Positions 1 through 8,495 of a stretch of DNA of 61,585 nt are shown here, piece after piece. Location of the stretch: the NCBI RefSeq assembly GCF_008107685.1, contig NZ_VIRF01000064.1, positions 1 to 61,585 of the forward strand, read 5' to 3'. The position numbers and the translations under genes were made by a program. Source of the DNA: Novosphingobium sp. BW1. Lineage in GTDB: Bacteria > Pseudomonadota > Alphaproteobacteria > Sphingomonadales > Sphingomonadaceae. The notes under the pieces are model-generated. The model had not been told where the DNA came from, did not search any database, and saw only the letters and a program-made list of their open reading frames with translations. The first letter of the stretch is position 1; every line of letters begins with the position of its first letter.

Positions 1-345
1 CGCCCGCACCGTCCAATGGGTGGCCTCATGGCTGGGTGGTTCCAGCGTCAGCGCAACGACCTTGTCGACCAAAGCCGCATCGAGAGGCGCGATCCCCGGA
101 GGTCGGGTCTTGTCGCGCAGCAGCCCATCCACGCCTTCGGCCATGTACCGTTCCTGCCAGCGCCACACGCACGGCTTGGATTTGCCAGTCGCCTCCATGA
201 TCGCCTGCGTTCCTAGCCCTTGAGCCGTCAGCAGAATGATCCGCGCCCGCCAAACATGCTTTTGAGGAGAACTACGCGCTGCGACAATCGCTTCGAGCCG
301 CTTGGTGTCCGGTCCTGTAACCTCAATCTGGATGCCCGTTCGCAT
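1..345 (-). CDS. IS630-family transposase, N-terminal fragment (cut by window edge)
   Basis: The minus-strand frame reads MRTGIQIEVTGPDTKRLEAI and then a helix-turn-helix segment (QAIMEATGKSKPCVWRWQER) and the linker DGLLRDKTRPPG, which is typical of IS630 transposases. About 115 residues are visible of an expected 340 or so. The DDE catalytic domain lies beyond the edge. Another in-frame ATG lies 15 bases further upstream (358-360), so the start is uncertain by five codons. No frameshift or stop is seen in this part. Confidence 0.85.
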   Translation of the reverse strand, partial: MRTGIQIEVTGPDTKRLEAIVAARSSPQKHVWRARIILLTAQGLGTQAIMEATGKSKPCVWRWQERYMAEGVDGLLRDKTRPPGIAPLDAALVDKVVALTLEPPSHEATHWTVRA

Positions 346-417
346 GCGCCATCTTCGCATGTCCCCCCGTTCAAGGGAATCCCGAAAACGGAATCATCTG
401 TTCCGATCAATCCACTA
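1..417 (-). mobile_element. IS630-family insertion sequence, 5' portion (runs off left edge)
   Basis: The element's outer end is at about 415-417. Read on the minus strand it begins CTAGTGGATTGAT, and the same string begins the element end at the right edge of the window (61460 onward, plus strand). These are therefore the two terminal inverted repeats of one IS type, each flanked by the TA dinucleotide that IS630/Tc1-type elements target. The transposase reading frame starts inside and leaves the window at base 1. Confidence 0.85.
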
Positions 418-493
418 GTTACTTTCCATATGTAGTCGATTGAGGTATCTGCCGAAACTTGTGTGTAGCTGTAGGCCCTGATAACGGAACATA

Positions 494-1195
494 ATGTCGA
501 CTTGTGACCTTTGTGTTGTCCGCAACCGGGCGATTTGTGCGTCTCTCAACGCTAGCGAACTCGAGGCCCTCAATGCGATCGGGCGCACGCGCAAGATCAC
601 GCCGGGCGAATCGCTGATCTGGGAAGGCGAGGATTCGGTCCTCGTTGCCAACGTGATCGAGGGCGTCCTCAAGCTGTCGACCAACACCGAGGATGGTCGC
701 GAACAGATCGTGGGCGTGGTCTACCCTTCTGACTTCATCGGGCGTCCCTTCGGGGGAACCAGCGGCCACGGTGTGACCGCTCTTACCGAAGCCAAGGTCT
801 GCGTGTTCTCGCGCCGCGATTTCGATGCCTTTGCCCGTGAGCACCCGTCGCTGGAGCACAAGCTGCTTGAGCGCACACTGGGCGAACTGGACCGCACGCG
901 CCGCTGGATGCTGCTGCTGGGCCGCAAGTCGGCGGCCGAGAAGATGGCGAGCTTCCTGGTCGAGATGACCGAGCGCCTCGGCGGCAGCGGCTGTAAGATC
1001 CCGCTTGATGCACCGCAGGAGCGCCACCTCACGCTGCCGTTCTCGCGCCAGCAGATCGCCGATGTGCTGGGCCTGACGATCGAGACGGTGAGCCGTCAGT
1101 TCACGCGCCTGCGCAACGAAGGCATCATCGACCTGCCCTCGCGCCGCGATGTCATCATTCGTGACATGGATGCACTCGCGGCCGAAGCGGGCTGA
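494..1195 (+). CDS. fnr: Fnr/FixK-type oxygen-sensing transcriptional regulator (Crp-Fnr family)
   Basis: This 233-residue protein has a cyclic-nucleotide-binding-like sensor domain and a C-terminal winged helix. Four cysteines, C4, C7, C15 and C103, are placed as in [4Fe-4S] FNR proteins: a CxxC pair plus a third near the N-terminus and one in the beta-roll. This points to an oxygen-labile cluster. The recognition helix has E197, S200 and R201 (ETVSR), the residues that read TTGAT half-sites in E. coli FNR. It lies next to genes carrying TTGAT-N4-ATCAA boxes (ccoN, hemN, cydA), which are its likely targets. The start ATG has only a weak GGAA ribosome site. The IS630 end lies just 76 bp upstream, so the native promoter may be displaced. 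Confidence 0.93.
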   Translation: MSTCDLCVVRNRAICASLNASELEALNAIGRTRKITPGESLIWEGEDSVLVANVIEGVLKLSTNTEDGREQIVGVVYPSDFIGRPFGGTSGHGVTALTEAKVCVFSRRDFDAFAREHPSLEHKLLERTLGELDRTRRWMLLLGRKSAAEKMASFLVEMTERLGGSGCKIPLDAPQERHLTLPFSRQQIADVLGLTIETVSRQFTRLRNEGIIDLPSRRDVIIRDMDALAAEAG

Positions 1196-1303
1196 TTCGC
1201 ACCAGACCTGGAGCATGCAGTTCGGCGGAGCTCCGCATGCGATGCATGCGCGCGTGCACAGACAGCATGGTCGGAGCGGAAACCGTGCGTCTGCTAGCGA
1301 GTT

Positions 1304-1810
1304 GTGCAAGGCATGCCACCGCGTTCGAATTCGTACGATATACCGACCGGGGCGACCTCCCGCGTGCCCCCTGAAGACGCTGATCCCGGGATTGGCGGGC
1401 GCGGTTTCCTGGGCCGCGTCCTGACCCGCAAGGGGCTCGATCTCTATCTGCGCAATGCCCTCGCGAGCGTCGCGACATTTCTTCTCGATCTCGTCTTCAT
1501 CTGGGTCTTGGTAGAAAAAGCCGGAGCCGGTCGGTTGCTGGCGGTCGCACTGGGCTTCCTGTTGGCAAATGCGCTCCACTACGTTCTGGCGCGGGTCTGG
1601 ATCTTCCGGGGCAGTGCGCGCGGGATGGCCTCGGGCTATGTACTTTTCGTCGGCAACGCGCTGGTGGGGCTGGCGCTTATTCTGGGTGCTTTCACGCTGC
1701 TGAGCGATGTCCTGAGCGTGCCCTATCTGGCCGCTCGCATCGCGGCCTCGCTGGTGGCGGGGACTGCAGTGTTCCTGTTCAACGCGACGGTCAATTTCGG
1801 GAAGCTGTAG
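1304..1810 (+). CDS. GtrA-like membrane protein
   Basis: This small integral membrane protein of the GtrA family is expected to have four transmembrane helices. Members are thought to move or support polyprenyl-linked sugars across the inner membrane. The visible family pattern is LRNALASVATFLLDL, then FLLANALHYVLARVWIF and a C-terminal helix ending FNATVNF. The first 45 or so residues are hydrophilic and poorly conserved. The frame opens with GTG at 1304, and an ATG at 1313 (MPPRSNS) is an equally good start. It lies downstream of fnr without obvious co-regulation. No glycosyltransferase partner is adjacent, so its substrate is unknown. Confidence 0.75.
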   Translation: MQGMPPRSNSYDIPTGATSRVPPEDADPGIGGRGFLGRVLTRKGLDLYLRNALASVATFLLDLVFIWVLVEKAGAGRLLAVALGFLLANALHYVLARVWIFRGSARGMASGYVLFVGNALVGLALILGAFTLLSDVLSVPYLAARIAASLVAGTAVFLFNATVNFGKL

Positions 1811-1830
1811 ACGGGCCCGCGACAGACACG

Positions 1831-1863
1831 AAAAAAGGGGGAGCGGTTTGCTCCCCCCTTTCC
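1831..1863. terminator. Bidirectional intrinsic terminator
   Basis: A stem GGGGGAGC/GCTCCCCC with a 5-nt loop is flanked by A6 on the left and CTTT on the right. It lies between the convergent GtrA-like gene and the ompW-like gene. The A6 gives a U6 tail for the minus-strand transcript, so termination should be strongest for ompW. Confidence 0.88.
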
Positions 1864-1914
1864 GCGCATGCAGCGTGTGTCCCTTGAAGTGGAGGCCCTG
1901 GGCCTCGTCCGGAC

Positions 1915-2613
1915 TCAAAAGCGGTAGGTGACGCCCGCGCTGAGAACCCAGGGATCGAGGTTGTGCTTGGTCTCGAGCACCTTGGTGTCCTCGACATAAA
2001 ATTTGGCGGTCGGCTTCATGAAGTACTTCTTGGCGTCGAGCGAGACACCAAAGCCGCTGTCGCCGAGCGCGATATCGACACCGCCCTGCAGCGCCACACC
2101 GAACGAGTTGGACATCTTCACGCGGTCAACGCCCAATGCCTGGGCGGTCGCGCCCGGCTTTTCGTCGAATACGAAGAAGATCGAGGGGCCCGCGCCGATG
2201 TAGGGCTTGAAGGGCGTGCCGGTGGGCAGGTGGGCCTTGAACGTCACCGTTGCGGGCAGGATCAGGACGTGGTCGACCAGCTCGGTGCCCGAGAGGTCGG
2301 CGGCGCCGTTGACGTGGTGCTGGGTGAAGCAGCAGATCGTCTCGAGCGAGAAGTTCTGGTTGAAGAAGTATTCGACCGCGAGCGTGGGGACCACGTTGTC
2401 GTTCGCCTTGGCGTCGACGTCGCTTACGCCCATGCTGGCAAGCGTGTCGCCCAGACCCGCATCGAGGTGCTTGATCTTGTCGATCTCGCCGTTGGGCAGG
2501 ACGGCCGTGCCGAGCACCTTGACCTGGAACTTGCCGTTCGGACTGCCGGCCATGGCGGGCGTGGAAAGGGCAGTGGCCGCGGCCAGGGCGACGAACATCG
2601 TCATCTTGCGCAT
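1915..2613 (-). CDS. ompW: OmpW-family outer membrane protein
   Basis: The 232-residue precursor has a signal peptide (MRKMTMFVALAAATALSTPAMA, cleaved after AMA) and ends in the aromatic residue pattern VTYRF typical of outer-membrane beta-barrels. The body matches OmpW proteins: TLAVEYFFNQNFSLE near the start, PYIGAGPSIFF in the middle and LDPWVLSAGVTYRF at the end. OmpW proteins form eight-stranded barrels for small hydrophobic molecules and are often induced by oxygen limitation. The start ATG at 2613 was preferred over longer upstream versions because it gives the signal peptide. It diverges from ccoN across a 231-bp gap holding a perfect FNR box, so it may share FNR control. Confidence 0.85.
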   Translation of the reverse strand: MRKMTMFVALAAATALSTPAMAGSPNGKFQVKVLGTAVLPNGEIDKIKHLDAGLGDTLASMGVSDVDAKANDNVVPTLAVEYFFNQNFSLETICCFTQHHVNGAADLSGTELVDHVLILPATVTFKAHLPTGTPFKPYIGAGPSIFFVFDEKPGATAQALGVDRVKMSNSFGVALQGGVDIALGDSGFGVSLDAKKYFMKPTAKFYVEDTKVLETKHNLDPWVLSAGVTYRF

Positions 2614-2763
2614 AGTAATTTCTTCCGTTGCCGCCGGGGCCGCACCATGCGTGTCCCCCCTTTTGAGCGGCTGCGCAAATGCCTTTGCGGCAATTGCGAT
2701 CAAGTTGATTTGATTACGCGCAAAACAACGGAAATCTGCCTTTAAATTCATTGCTCGCGTAAT

Positions 2764-2777
2764 TTGATCATTATCAA
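2764..2777. promoter_or_regulatory. FNR box upstream of ccoN
   Basis: TTGATCATTATCAA is a perfect TTGAT-N4-ATCAA palindrome. It lies 67 bp before the ccoN start. Class II activation would place transcription start near 2812. CCAAGG begins 22 bp after the box. It could also serve the divergent ompW-like gene. Confidence 0.92.
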
Positions 2778-2844
2778 TGCTGGATCAGGTGTTACTCGCC
2801 AAGGCGTTCGTCAGGTTCAGCAACAGTCTCGAAAGAGAAATGAT

Positions 2845-4506
2845 ATGGTAACGGTTCTCGCGCGGGCGGGCCTCTGGCTCGCCGTGCTCTTCCTTGCCGT
2901 CATCGGGGTCGCGCTCGCGGCTGATGGGGGTTTCGCCATTCACATGAGCATCGTCGCGCTGGCCGCGCTGATTGCCGTGTGGTTCACGGTGCGGAGTGCG
3001 GATTACGGCGCGATCGCGCGCGGTATCCTCAAGATGCCCGACGAGGGACGCTACGATGACGACCCGGTTCGCTGGGGTGTCATCGCAACGGTGTTCTGGG
3101 GCGTGGTAGGCTTTGCGGCCGGCGTGTTCATCGCCGCCCAGCTCACCTGGCCCTGGCTCAACCTGGAACCTTACCTCAACTTCAGCCGCTTGCGTCCGCT
3201 GCACACCTCGGCGGTGATTTTCGCGTTCGGGGGGAACGCGCTGATCGCTACGAGCTACTATGTCGTGCAGCGCACCTGCCGGGCACGCCTGGCCTTCCCG
3301 GGCCTCGCGCGTTTCGTATTCTGGGGCTACCAGCTGTTCATCGTGCTCGCCGCCACCGGCTATGTGCTGGGCATCAGCCAGTCCAAGGAATACGCCGAGC
3401 CCGAATGGTACGTCGACTGGTGGCTGACGATCGTGTGGGTCTGCTATCTGGCGGTCTTCGTGGGCACGATCATCAAGCGCTCCGAGCCGCACATCTACGT
3501 TGCGAACTGGTTCTACCTCTCGTTCATCATCACCGTGGCCATGCTCCACGTGGTCAATAACCTCGACTGGCCGGTGAGCTTCGTCGGCTCGAAGAGCTAT
3601 CCGGTCTTTGCCGGCGTGCAGGGCGCGCTGGTGCAGTGGTGGTACGGCCACAACGCGGTCGGCTTCTTCCTGACCGCCGGCTTCCTGGCGATGATGTACT
3701 ACTTCGTGCCCAAGCAGGCCGAGCGCCCGGTCTATTCCTACCGTCTCTCGATCATTCACTTCTGGTCGCTGATCTTCATCTACATCTGGGCGGGGCCGCA
3801 CCACCTGCACTACACCGCGCTGCCCGACTGGGCGCAGACGCTGGGCATGGTCTTCTCGATCATGCTGTGGATGCCCAGCTGGGGCGGCATGATCAACGGT
3901 CTGATGACGCTGAACGGCGCGTGGGACAAGGTCCGCACCGACCCGATCATCCGCATGATGGTCATGGCGCTCGCCTTCTACGGCATGAGCACCTTCGAGG
4001 GCCCGATGATGTCGATCAAGTTCGTCAACTCGCTCTCGCACTACACCGACTGGACCATCGGCCACGTCCACTCGGGCGCGCTGGGCTGGAACGGCATGAT
4101 CACCTTCGGTGCTATTTACTACCTGGTGCCGCGCCTGTGGAACCGTGAGCGGCTCTACTCGGTGCGCATGGTCAACTGGCACTTCTGGCTCGCGACCATC
4201 GGCATCGTCTTCTACGCCGCGAGCATGTGGGTGGCGGGCATCATGCAGGGCCTCATGTGGCGTGAATACGGCGCGGACGGGTACCTCGTAAACACCTTCG
4301 CCGACACCGTCGCCCGTATGTACCCGATGTACGCGATGCGCGCCTTCGGCGGCCTGCTCTACCTCGCGGGCGGTGCGATCATGGTGCTCAACGTATGGAA
4401 GACCATCGCGGGGCAGCTGCGCGAGGAAGCGCCGATGCACAATGCCTCCTACGATCCCGAGGCTGACAAGCCGCTGCCCGGCGCCCGCGCCGCGCAGGCC
4501 AACTGA
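2845..4506 (+). CDS. ccoN: cbb3-type cytochrome c oxidase subunit I (CcoN)
   Basis: This is the catalytic subunit of the high-affinity cbb3 oxidase, which reduces O2 at a haem b3-CuB centre in the inner membrane. It has 553 residues and about twelve hydrophobic helices. Expected histidine ligands are visible at about H120 (RPLHTS), H269 (WYGHNAV), H319/H320 (GPHHLHY), and H407/H409 (GHVHSG). The start ATG at 2845 follows a GAAAGAGAAA purine run. An upstream in-frame extension to 2764 would place coding sequence over the FNR box and was rejected. It is the first gene of ccoNOQP and is likely activated by FNR at low oxygen. Confidence 0.97.
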   Translation: MVTVLARAGLWLAVLFLAVIGVALAADGGFAIHMSIVALAALIAVWFTVRSADYGAIARGILKMPDEGRYDDDPVRWGVIATVFWGVVGFAAGVFIAAQLTWPWLNLEPYLNFSRLRPLHTSAVIFAFGGNALIATSYYVVQRTCRARLAFPGLARFVFWGYQLFIVLAATGYVLGISQSKEYAEPEWYVDWWLTIVWVCYLAVFVGTIIKRSEPHIYVANWFYLSFIITVAMLHVVNNLDWPVSFVGSKSYPVFAGVQGALVQWWYGHNAVGFFLTAGFLAMMYYFVPKQAERPVYSYRLSIIHFWSLIFIYIWAGPHHLHYTALPDWAQTLGMVFSIMLWMPSWGGMINGLMTLNGAWDKVRTDPIIRMMVMALAFYGMSTFEGPMMSIKFVNSLSHYTDWTIGHVHSGALGWNGMITFGAIYYLVPRLWNRERLYSVRMVNWHFWLATIGIVFYAASMWVAGIMQGLMWREYGADGYLVNTFADTVARMYPMYAMRAFGGLLYLAGGAIMVLNVWKTIAGQLREEAPMHNASYDPEADKPLPGARAAQAN

Positions 4507-4531
4507 AGCGCTTGGAAAGGGAACAGGTAAA

Positions 4532-5281
4532 ATGACTTCCATGACCGAGCGCCACAAGAAGCTCGAAAAGAACATCACCCTGCTCGGCGTCTGCGCTTTT
4601 GGTGCGGTGATCGTGGGCGGCATCGTCGAGATCGCCCCGCTGTTCTGGATCGACAACACCATCGAGAAGGTGGAGGGGATGCGCCCCTACACCCCGCTCG
4701 AACAGGCTGGCCGCGACATCTACGTGCGCGAGGGCTGCTATGTCTGCCACAGCCAGATGATCCGTCCCTTCCGTGACGAGGTCGAGCGCTATGGCCACTA
4801 CAGCCTCGCCGCCGAATCGATGTACGACCATCCGTTCCAGTGGGGCTCCAAGCGCACCGGGCCCGACCTGGCGCGCGTGGGCCTGCGCTACTCGGACAGC
4901 TGGCACGTCCAGCATCTGACCGACCCGCAGTCGGTGGTGCCCGAAAGCGTGATGCCCAAGTACGGGTTCCTGGCGGAGAACGACCTCGATGTCCCCGACA
5001 TCGCTGCCAATCTGACCGCGCTGCGCCACGTCGGGGTGCCTTACACCGACAAGGACATCGAGATGGCCTTGGCCGACTTGTCGGCCCAGGCCGATCCCAT
5101 GGCCGACGCAGGCGACCTCGAAGAGCGTTATCCCAAGTCGCAGATCCGTGACTTCGATGGCAATCCTTCGCGCCTTACCGAAATGGACGCGCTGGTCGCC
5201 TACCTGCAGATGCTGGGCACCCTCGTCGACGTCAACGACGCGGCGGCCCAGGAGGAACTTGCCTCGGAGAAGGGCCGATGA
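4532..5281 (+). CDS. ccoO: cbb3-type cytochrome c oxidase subunit II (CcoO)
   Basis: This membrane-anchored mono-haem cytochrome c passes electrons to CcoN. The 249-residue protein has one N-terminal transmembrane helix (about residues 17-38) and a periplasmic domain with one haem motif, CYVCH (C69, C72, H73). A likely axial Met lies in ESVMPKYGF. The start ATG at 4532 follows GGAACAGGTAAA. The stop overlaps the ccoQ start (ATGA), indicating coupled translation. Confidence 0.96.
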   Translation: MTSMTERHKKLEKNITLLGVCAFGAVIVGGIVEIAPLFWIDNTIEKVEGMRPYTPLEQAGRDIYVREGCYVCHSQMIRPFRDEVERYGHYSLAAESMYDHPFQWGSKRTGPDLARVGLRYSDSWHVQHLTDPQSVVPESVMPKYGFLAENDLDVPDIAANLTALRHVGVPYTDKDIEMALADLSAQADPMADAGDLEERYPKSQIRDFDGNPSRLTEMDALVAYLQMLGTLVDVNDAAAQEELASEKGR

Positions 5282-5448
5282 ACGCGCACTCCACCTACGA
5301 GACACTGCGGCACATTGCCGACAGCTGGGGGCTCCTCGCCATGATGCTGGTCTTCCTCGTGCTCGTCGCCTGGCCCTTCCGGCCGGGCCACCGGGCCAAG
5401 AACGAGGAAGCTGCCACCATGATCTTCAAGGACGAGAACGATGGCTGA
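5278..5448 (+). CDS. ccoQ: cbb3-type oxidase small subunit (CcoQ/FixQ)
   Basis: This 56-residue single-helix protein begins [18 protein letters not shown], has a hydrophobic segment ([16 protein letters not shown]) and a charged tail rich in Lys and Glu. It was located by reading the gap between ccoO and ccoP. Position, size and the WPFRPG motif after the helix fit FixQ/CcoQ, which stabilises the cbb3 complex. It overlaps ccoO by 4 bp and ccoP by 8 bp. Confidence 0.92.
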   Translation: MNAHSTYETLRHIADSWGLLAMMLVFLVLVAWPFRPGHRAKNEEAATMIFKDENDG

Positions 5449-6385
5449 CAAGCGTTACGATGAAGCCACGCAGACCGAGACCGTCGGCCACGAATGGGAC
5501 GGCATCGAGGAACTGAACACGCCGCTGCCGCGCTGGTGGCTCTGGACCTTCTATGCCTGTATCGTTTTCGCGATCGGCTACACCGTGGCCTATCCGGCCT
5601 GGCCGGGGATAAGCTCGGCGACGCAGGGCGTGCTGGGCTGGACCAGCCGCGGACAGCTCGCCGAAGAGATGGACGAGGCCGCCGCGGCGCGCGCCAAGAC
5701 CGTCGCCTCGCTGGCCGACATGCCGATCGAAGAACTGCCCCAGCACCCCGAACTGATGCGCGCGGCGGTTTCGGGCGGTGCGGCGGCCTTCAAGGTTAAC
5801 TGCGTGCAGTGCCACGGCGCAGGCGCGGCGGGTTCCAAGGGCTATCCCAACCTCAACGACGACGACTGGCTGTGGGGCGGTGACCTCCAGACCATCGAGA
5901 CCACGCTCATCTACGGTATCCGCCAGCCGGGCGAGGACATGACACGCCAGTCGATGATGCCCAACTTTGGCAGCGACGGCCTGCTCGATGCCGGTCAGAT
6001 CAGCGATGTGGCGGATTACGTCCTCAGCCTCTCGGGCAAGGCGCAGAAGAGCGTGGCGACCCAGCGCGGCGCGCAGGTCTTTGCCGACAACTGCGCGGTC
6101 TGCCACGCCGAGAACGCGAAGGGCAACCGGGACCTGGGCGCCCCCAATCTCTCCGACGCGATCTGGCTCGACGGGGGCAGCAAGGCCGAAGTCGAAGCGC
6201 AGATTCACCATCCGCACCACGGCGTGATGCCGGCCTGGGGCGAACGCCTCGATCCGGTCACGATCAAGATGCTGGCCGCCTATGTCCATTCGCTGGGCGG
6301 CGGTGAGGAGTTCACAGCTCCGGTGCCCGAAGCGGCTGGCGAAGGCGAGGATATGGCCGAAGACACGGCCGAGACACGCGAGTAA
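5441..6385 (+). CDS. ccoP: cbb3-type oxidase di-haem subunit III (CcoP)
   Basis: This 314-residue di-haem cytochrome c receives electrons from soluble or membrane cytochromes and passes them to CcoO. It has an N-terminal FixP-type segment with PLPRWWLW followed by a transmembrane helix (about 33-52). The two haem motifs are CVQCH (121-125) and CAVCH (218-222), with Met-containing axial regions after each. The C-terminal tail is acidic. It is the last gene of ccoNOQP. Two hairpins separate it from ccoG. Confidence 0.96.
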   Translation: MADKRYDEATQTETVGHEWDGIEELNTPLPRWWLWTFYACIVFAIGYTVAYPAWPGISSATQGVLGWTSRGQLAEEMDEAAAARAKTVASLADMPIEELPQHPELMRAAVSGGAAAFKVNCVQCHGAGAAGSKGYPNLNDDDWLWGGDLQTIETTLIYGIRQPGEDMTRQSMMPNFGSDGLLDAGQISDVADYVLSLSGKAQKSVATQRGAQVFADNCAVCHAENAKGNRDLGAPNLSDAIWLDGGSKAEVEAQIHHPHHGVMPAWGERLDPVTIKMLAAYVHSLGGGEEFTAPVPEAAGEGEDMAEDTAETRE

Positions 6386-6400
6386 CACAGGACTGACAGG

Positions 6401-6467
6401 GGCCGGGGTGGCAAGGACCCCGGCCTGACCCTTCAGGCGTACCCCGGCCTTCGCATGCCTTGCGAAG
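6401..6467 (+). other. Tandem hairpins between ccoP and ccoG
   Basis: A perfect 9-bp stem (GGCCGGGGT / ACCCCGGCC, 7-nt loop, 6401-6425) is followed by a 7-bp stem (CTTCGCA / TGCGAAG, 6449-6467). Neither has a T-run, so they are unlikely to be intrinsic terminators. They could block exonucleases and set different mRNA levels for the structural and assembly genes. Confidence 0.6.
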
Positions 6468-6528
6468 AGGCGGACCACACCTTCCGGGCCGCTCAGCCCC
6501 CCATTTCGATGACGGGCGGACAACGGAC

Positions 6529-8013
6529 ATGAACAAGCCAGAACCGATCACCCCCAGCGCCGAGGCTCCGGTCTCGCTCTATGCCAAGCACGAGCCGGTC
6601 TTCAACCGGCGCATCGATGGCAAGTTCCGCCGCATCAAGTGGGCGATCATGGCGGCGTGCCTGGCTATCTACTGGGTGACGCCCTGGCTGCGCTGGGACC
6701 GTGGTCCCTACGCGCCCGACCAGGCGGTGCTGATCGACCTCGAACACCGCCGTTTCTACATGTTCGGCATCGAGATCTGGCCCCAGGAATTCTATTTCGT
6801 GGCGGGCCTCCTCATCATGGCGGGCATTGGCCTGTTCCTGGTGACGAGCGCGGTGGGGCGCGCGTGGTGCGGCTATGCCTGCCCGCAGACGGTCTGGACC
6901 GACCTTTTCCAGCACGTCGACCGCCTCATCGATGGGGACCGCAACGCGCGGTTTCGCCTCTACAAGGCCCCCTGGGGGCCGGCCAAGATCGCGCGGCGCC
7001 TGCTCAAGTGGACGATCTATCTTGTGATCTCTTTTGCCACCGGCGGCGCATGGATCTTCTACTTTGCCGATGCCCCCACCCTCCACGAGGAGTTCTGGAG
7101 CGGCACGGCCGCGCCGGTTGCCTACGGCACGGCCGCGCCGGTTGCCTACGGCACGGTACTTGTCCTTACCCTCACCACTTTTGCGCTGGGCGGCTTCATG
7201 CGCGAGCAGGTGTGCATCTACATGTGCCCCTGGCCGCGCATCCAGACCGCGATGCTCGATGAGAAGAGCCTTATCGTCACCTACAAGGAGTGGCGCGGCG
7301 AGAAGCGCGGCAGCCTCAAGAAGGCGCAGAAGAATCCCGGCGAATACGGCGACTGCATCGATTGCAACCAGTGCGTTGCGGTCTGCCCCACCGGCATCGA
7401 CATCCGCGAGGGAGCGCAGATAGGCTGCATCACCTGCGCGCTGTGCATCGATGCCTGTGACCGCGTCATGGCCGAAACCGGCCGTCCGCGTGGCCTCATC
7501 GACTACGCGACGCTTGAAGACGCGGAGAACGAGAAGAAAGGCCATCCGCCAACCCGGCACGCCAAGCTTATCTGGCGCCCGCGCACGCTCGTCTACTTCG
7601 CGGTATGGGCCGGCATTGGCCTGGGTCTGCTCTTCATGCTGGGCACGCGCGTCCACACCGATGTCTCGGTCGCCAAGGATCGCAATCCGCCCTATATCCT
7701 CATGAGCGATGGTTCGGTGCGCAACGGCTATACCCTGCGCCTGCACAACATGCAGAACCGTCCGCGCGAAATGGACCTTGGCATCAAGGGGCTGCCCGGC
7801 GCGGTGATGTGGACCGAGGACATGCCCCGCGAGGCCGCATCGCGGGGCCTGACGCGCACTGTCGCGCCCGATGCGACGCAGGTGGTGCGGGTCTACGTGG
7901 TGGCGCCGCAAGGCACCCGCGACCAGGAATTTGCCTTCACCCTGGAGGCGCAGGGGGAAGAGCGCGAAAGCGATACCGCCAAGGCGCAGTTCGATGCGCC
8001 TGGAGACGAATGA
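6529..8013 (+). CDS. ccoG: cbb3 oxidase assembly protein CcoG (RdxA/FixG), polyferredoxin
   Basis: This membrane polyferredoxin is needed for copper handling in cbb3 oxidase assembly (CcoG reduces copper in characterised species). The 494-residue protein has several transmembrane helices and two 4Fe-4S motifs: CIDCNQCVAVC (C276-C286) and CITCALCIDAC (C300-C310). It also has CPQTVW and MCPW segments, and ends in the immunoglobulin-like C-terminal domain. Residues 192-199 and 200-207 are an exact in-frame tandem duplication (GTAAPVAY twice), within or next to a transmembrane segment. The start ATG at 6529 gives the usual MNKPEP-like terminus. Its stop overlaps the ccoH start. Confidence 0.95.
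   Translation: MNKPEPITPSAEAPVSLYAKHEPVFNRRIDGKFRRIKWAIMAACLAIYWVTPWLRWDRGPYAPDQAVLIDLEHRRFYMFGIEIWPQEFYFVAGLLIMAGIGLFLVTSAVGRAWCGYACPQTVWTDLFQHVDRLIDGDRNARFRLYKAPWGPAKIARRLLKWTIYLVISFATGGAWIFYFADAPTLHEEFWSGTAAPVAYGTAAPVAYGTVLVLTLTTFALGGFMREQVCIYMCPWPRIQTAMLDEKSLIVTYKEWRGEKRGSLKKAQKNPGEYGDCIDCNQCVAVCPTGIDIREGAQIGCITCALCIDACDRVMAETGRPRGLIDYATLEDAENEKKGHPPTRHAKLIWRPRTLVYFAVWAGIGLGLLFMLGTRVHTDVSVAKDRNPPYILMSDGSVRNGYTLRLHNMQNRPREMDLGIKGLPGAVMWTEDMPREAASRGLTRTVAPDATQVVRVYVVAPQGTRDQEFAFTLEAQGEERESDTAKAQFDAPGDE
7102..7149 (+). repeat. 24-bp tandem duplication inside ccoG
   Basis: Two identical 24-nt units, 7102-7125 and 7126-7149, encode GTAAPVAY twice. The following bases start a third unit and then diverge. 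The reading frame is kept. Confidence 0.95.
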
Positions 8014-8495
8014 TGGCAGGTGATACGAACATGGCGAAACGCCCCACGCGCAAGCCCTTTACCGGCAAGCACATGACGCTGATCCTGGTGGCCGGCTTCA
8101 CGGTCATCGTGGGGGTCAACGTGCTCATGGCCACGCTGGCGAGCCGTACCTTCGGCGGCATTGTCGTCGAGAATTCCTACGTCGCCAGCCAGAAGTTCAA
8201 CACCTGGCTCGACGAGGCCCGCCGCGAGGAGGCGCTGGGCTGGCAGGTCGCGGTCGCGCGGCGCGGCGATGGCCGCCTCCAGCTTGAACTGACCGGCGCG
8301 CCCGAAGACGCGCAAGTTCTTGCCGAGGCGCGCCACCCGCTCGGGCACAAGCCCGACCAGGCGCTGACCTTCACGCGCGGTTCGGACGGAACCTGGGCCA
8401 GCGACGCCGTCCTGCCCGAGGGGCGCTGGACGCTGCGCCTGCGTGTCGAGACGCCCGACGGTGCGATCTGGCGGACAGAGCGGGCCGTGCTGTGA
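8010..8495 (+). CDS. ccoH: cbb3 oxidase assembly protein CcoH/FixH
   Basis: This 161-residue protein has one N-terminal transmembrane helix (MTLILVAGFTVIVGVNVLMA) and a periplasmic beta-rich FixH domain (NTWLDEARREEALGW is the family pattern). It is a late assembly or stability factor of cbb3 oxidase. The start ATG at 8010 overlaps the ccoG stop (ATGA); ATGs at 8013 and 8031 are alternatives. Its stop overlaps the GTG start of ccoI. Confidence 0.9.
   Translation: MMAGDTNMAKRPTRKPFTGKHMTLILVAGFTVIVGVNVLMATLASRTFGGIVVENSYVASQKFNTWLDEARREEALGWQVAVARRGDGRLQLELTGAPEDAQVLAEARHPLGHKPDQALTFTRGSDGTWASDAVLPEGRWTLRLRVETPDGAIWRTERAVL

Noticed and set aside
1227..1260. Palindrome GCGGAGCTCCGC and a 19-nt alternating purine-pyrimidine tract before the GtrA-like gene
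   Set aside because: Such patterns arise readily in GC-rich DNA; no partner motif or position suggests a function.
2696..2714. ATCAAGTTGATTTGATT region as further FNR boxes before ccoN
   Set aside because: The half-sites are not spaced by four bases in the FNR orientation; only 2764-2777 fits.
2785..4662. Long minus-strand frame (625 codons) opposite ccoN
   Set aside because: It is a shadow of the conserved ccoN frame in high-GC DNA, very rich in Arg, His, Asp and Glu and without any recognisable domain.
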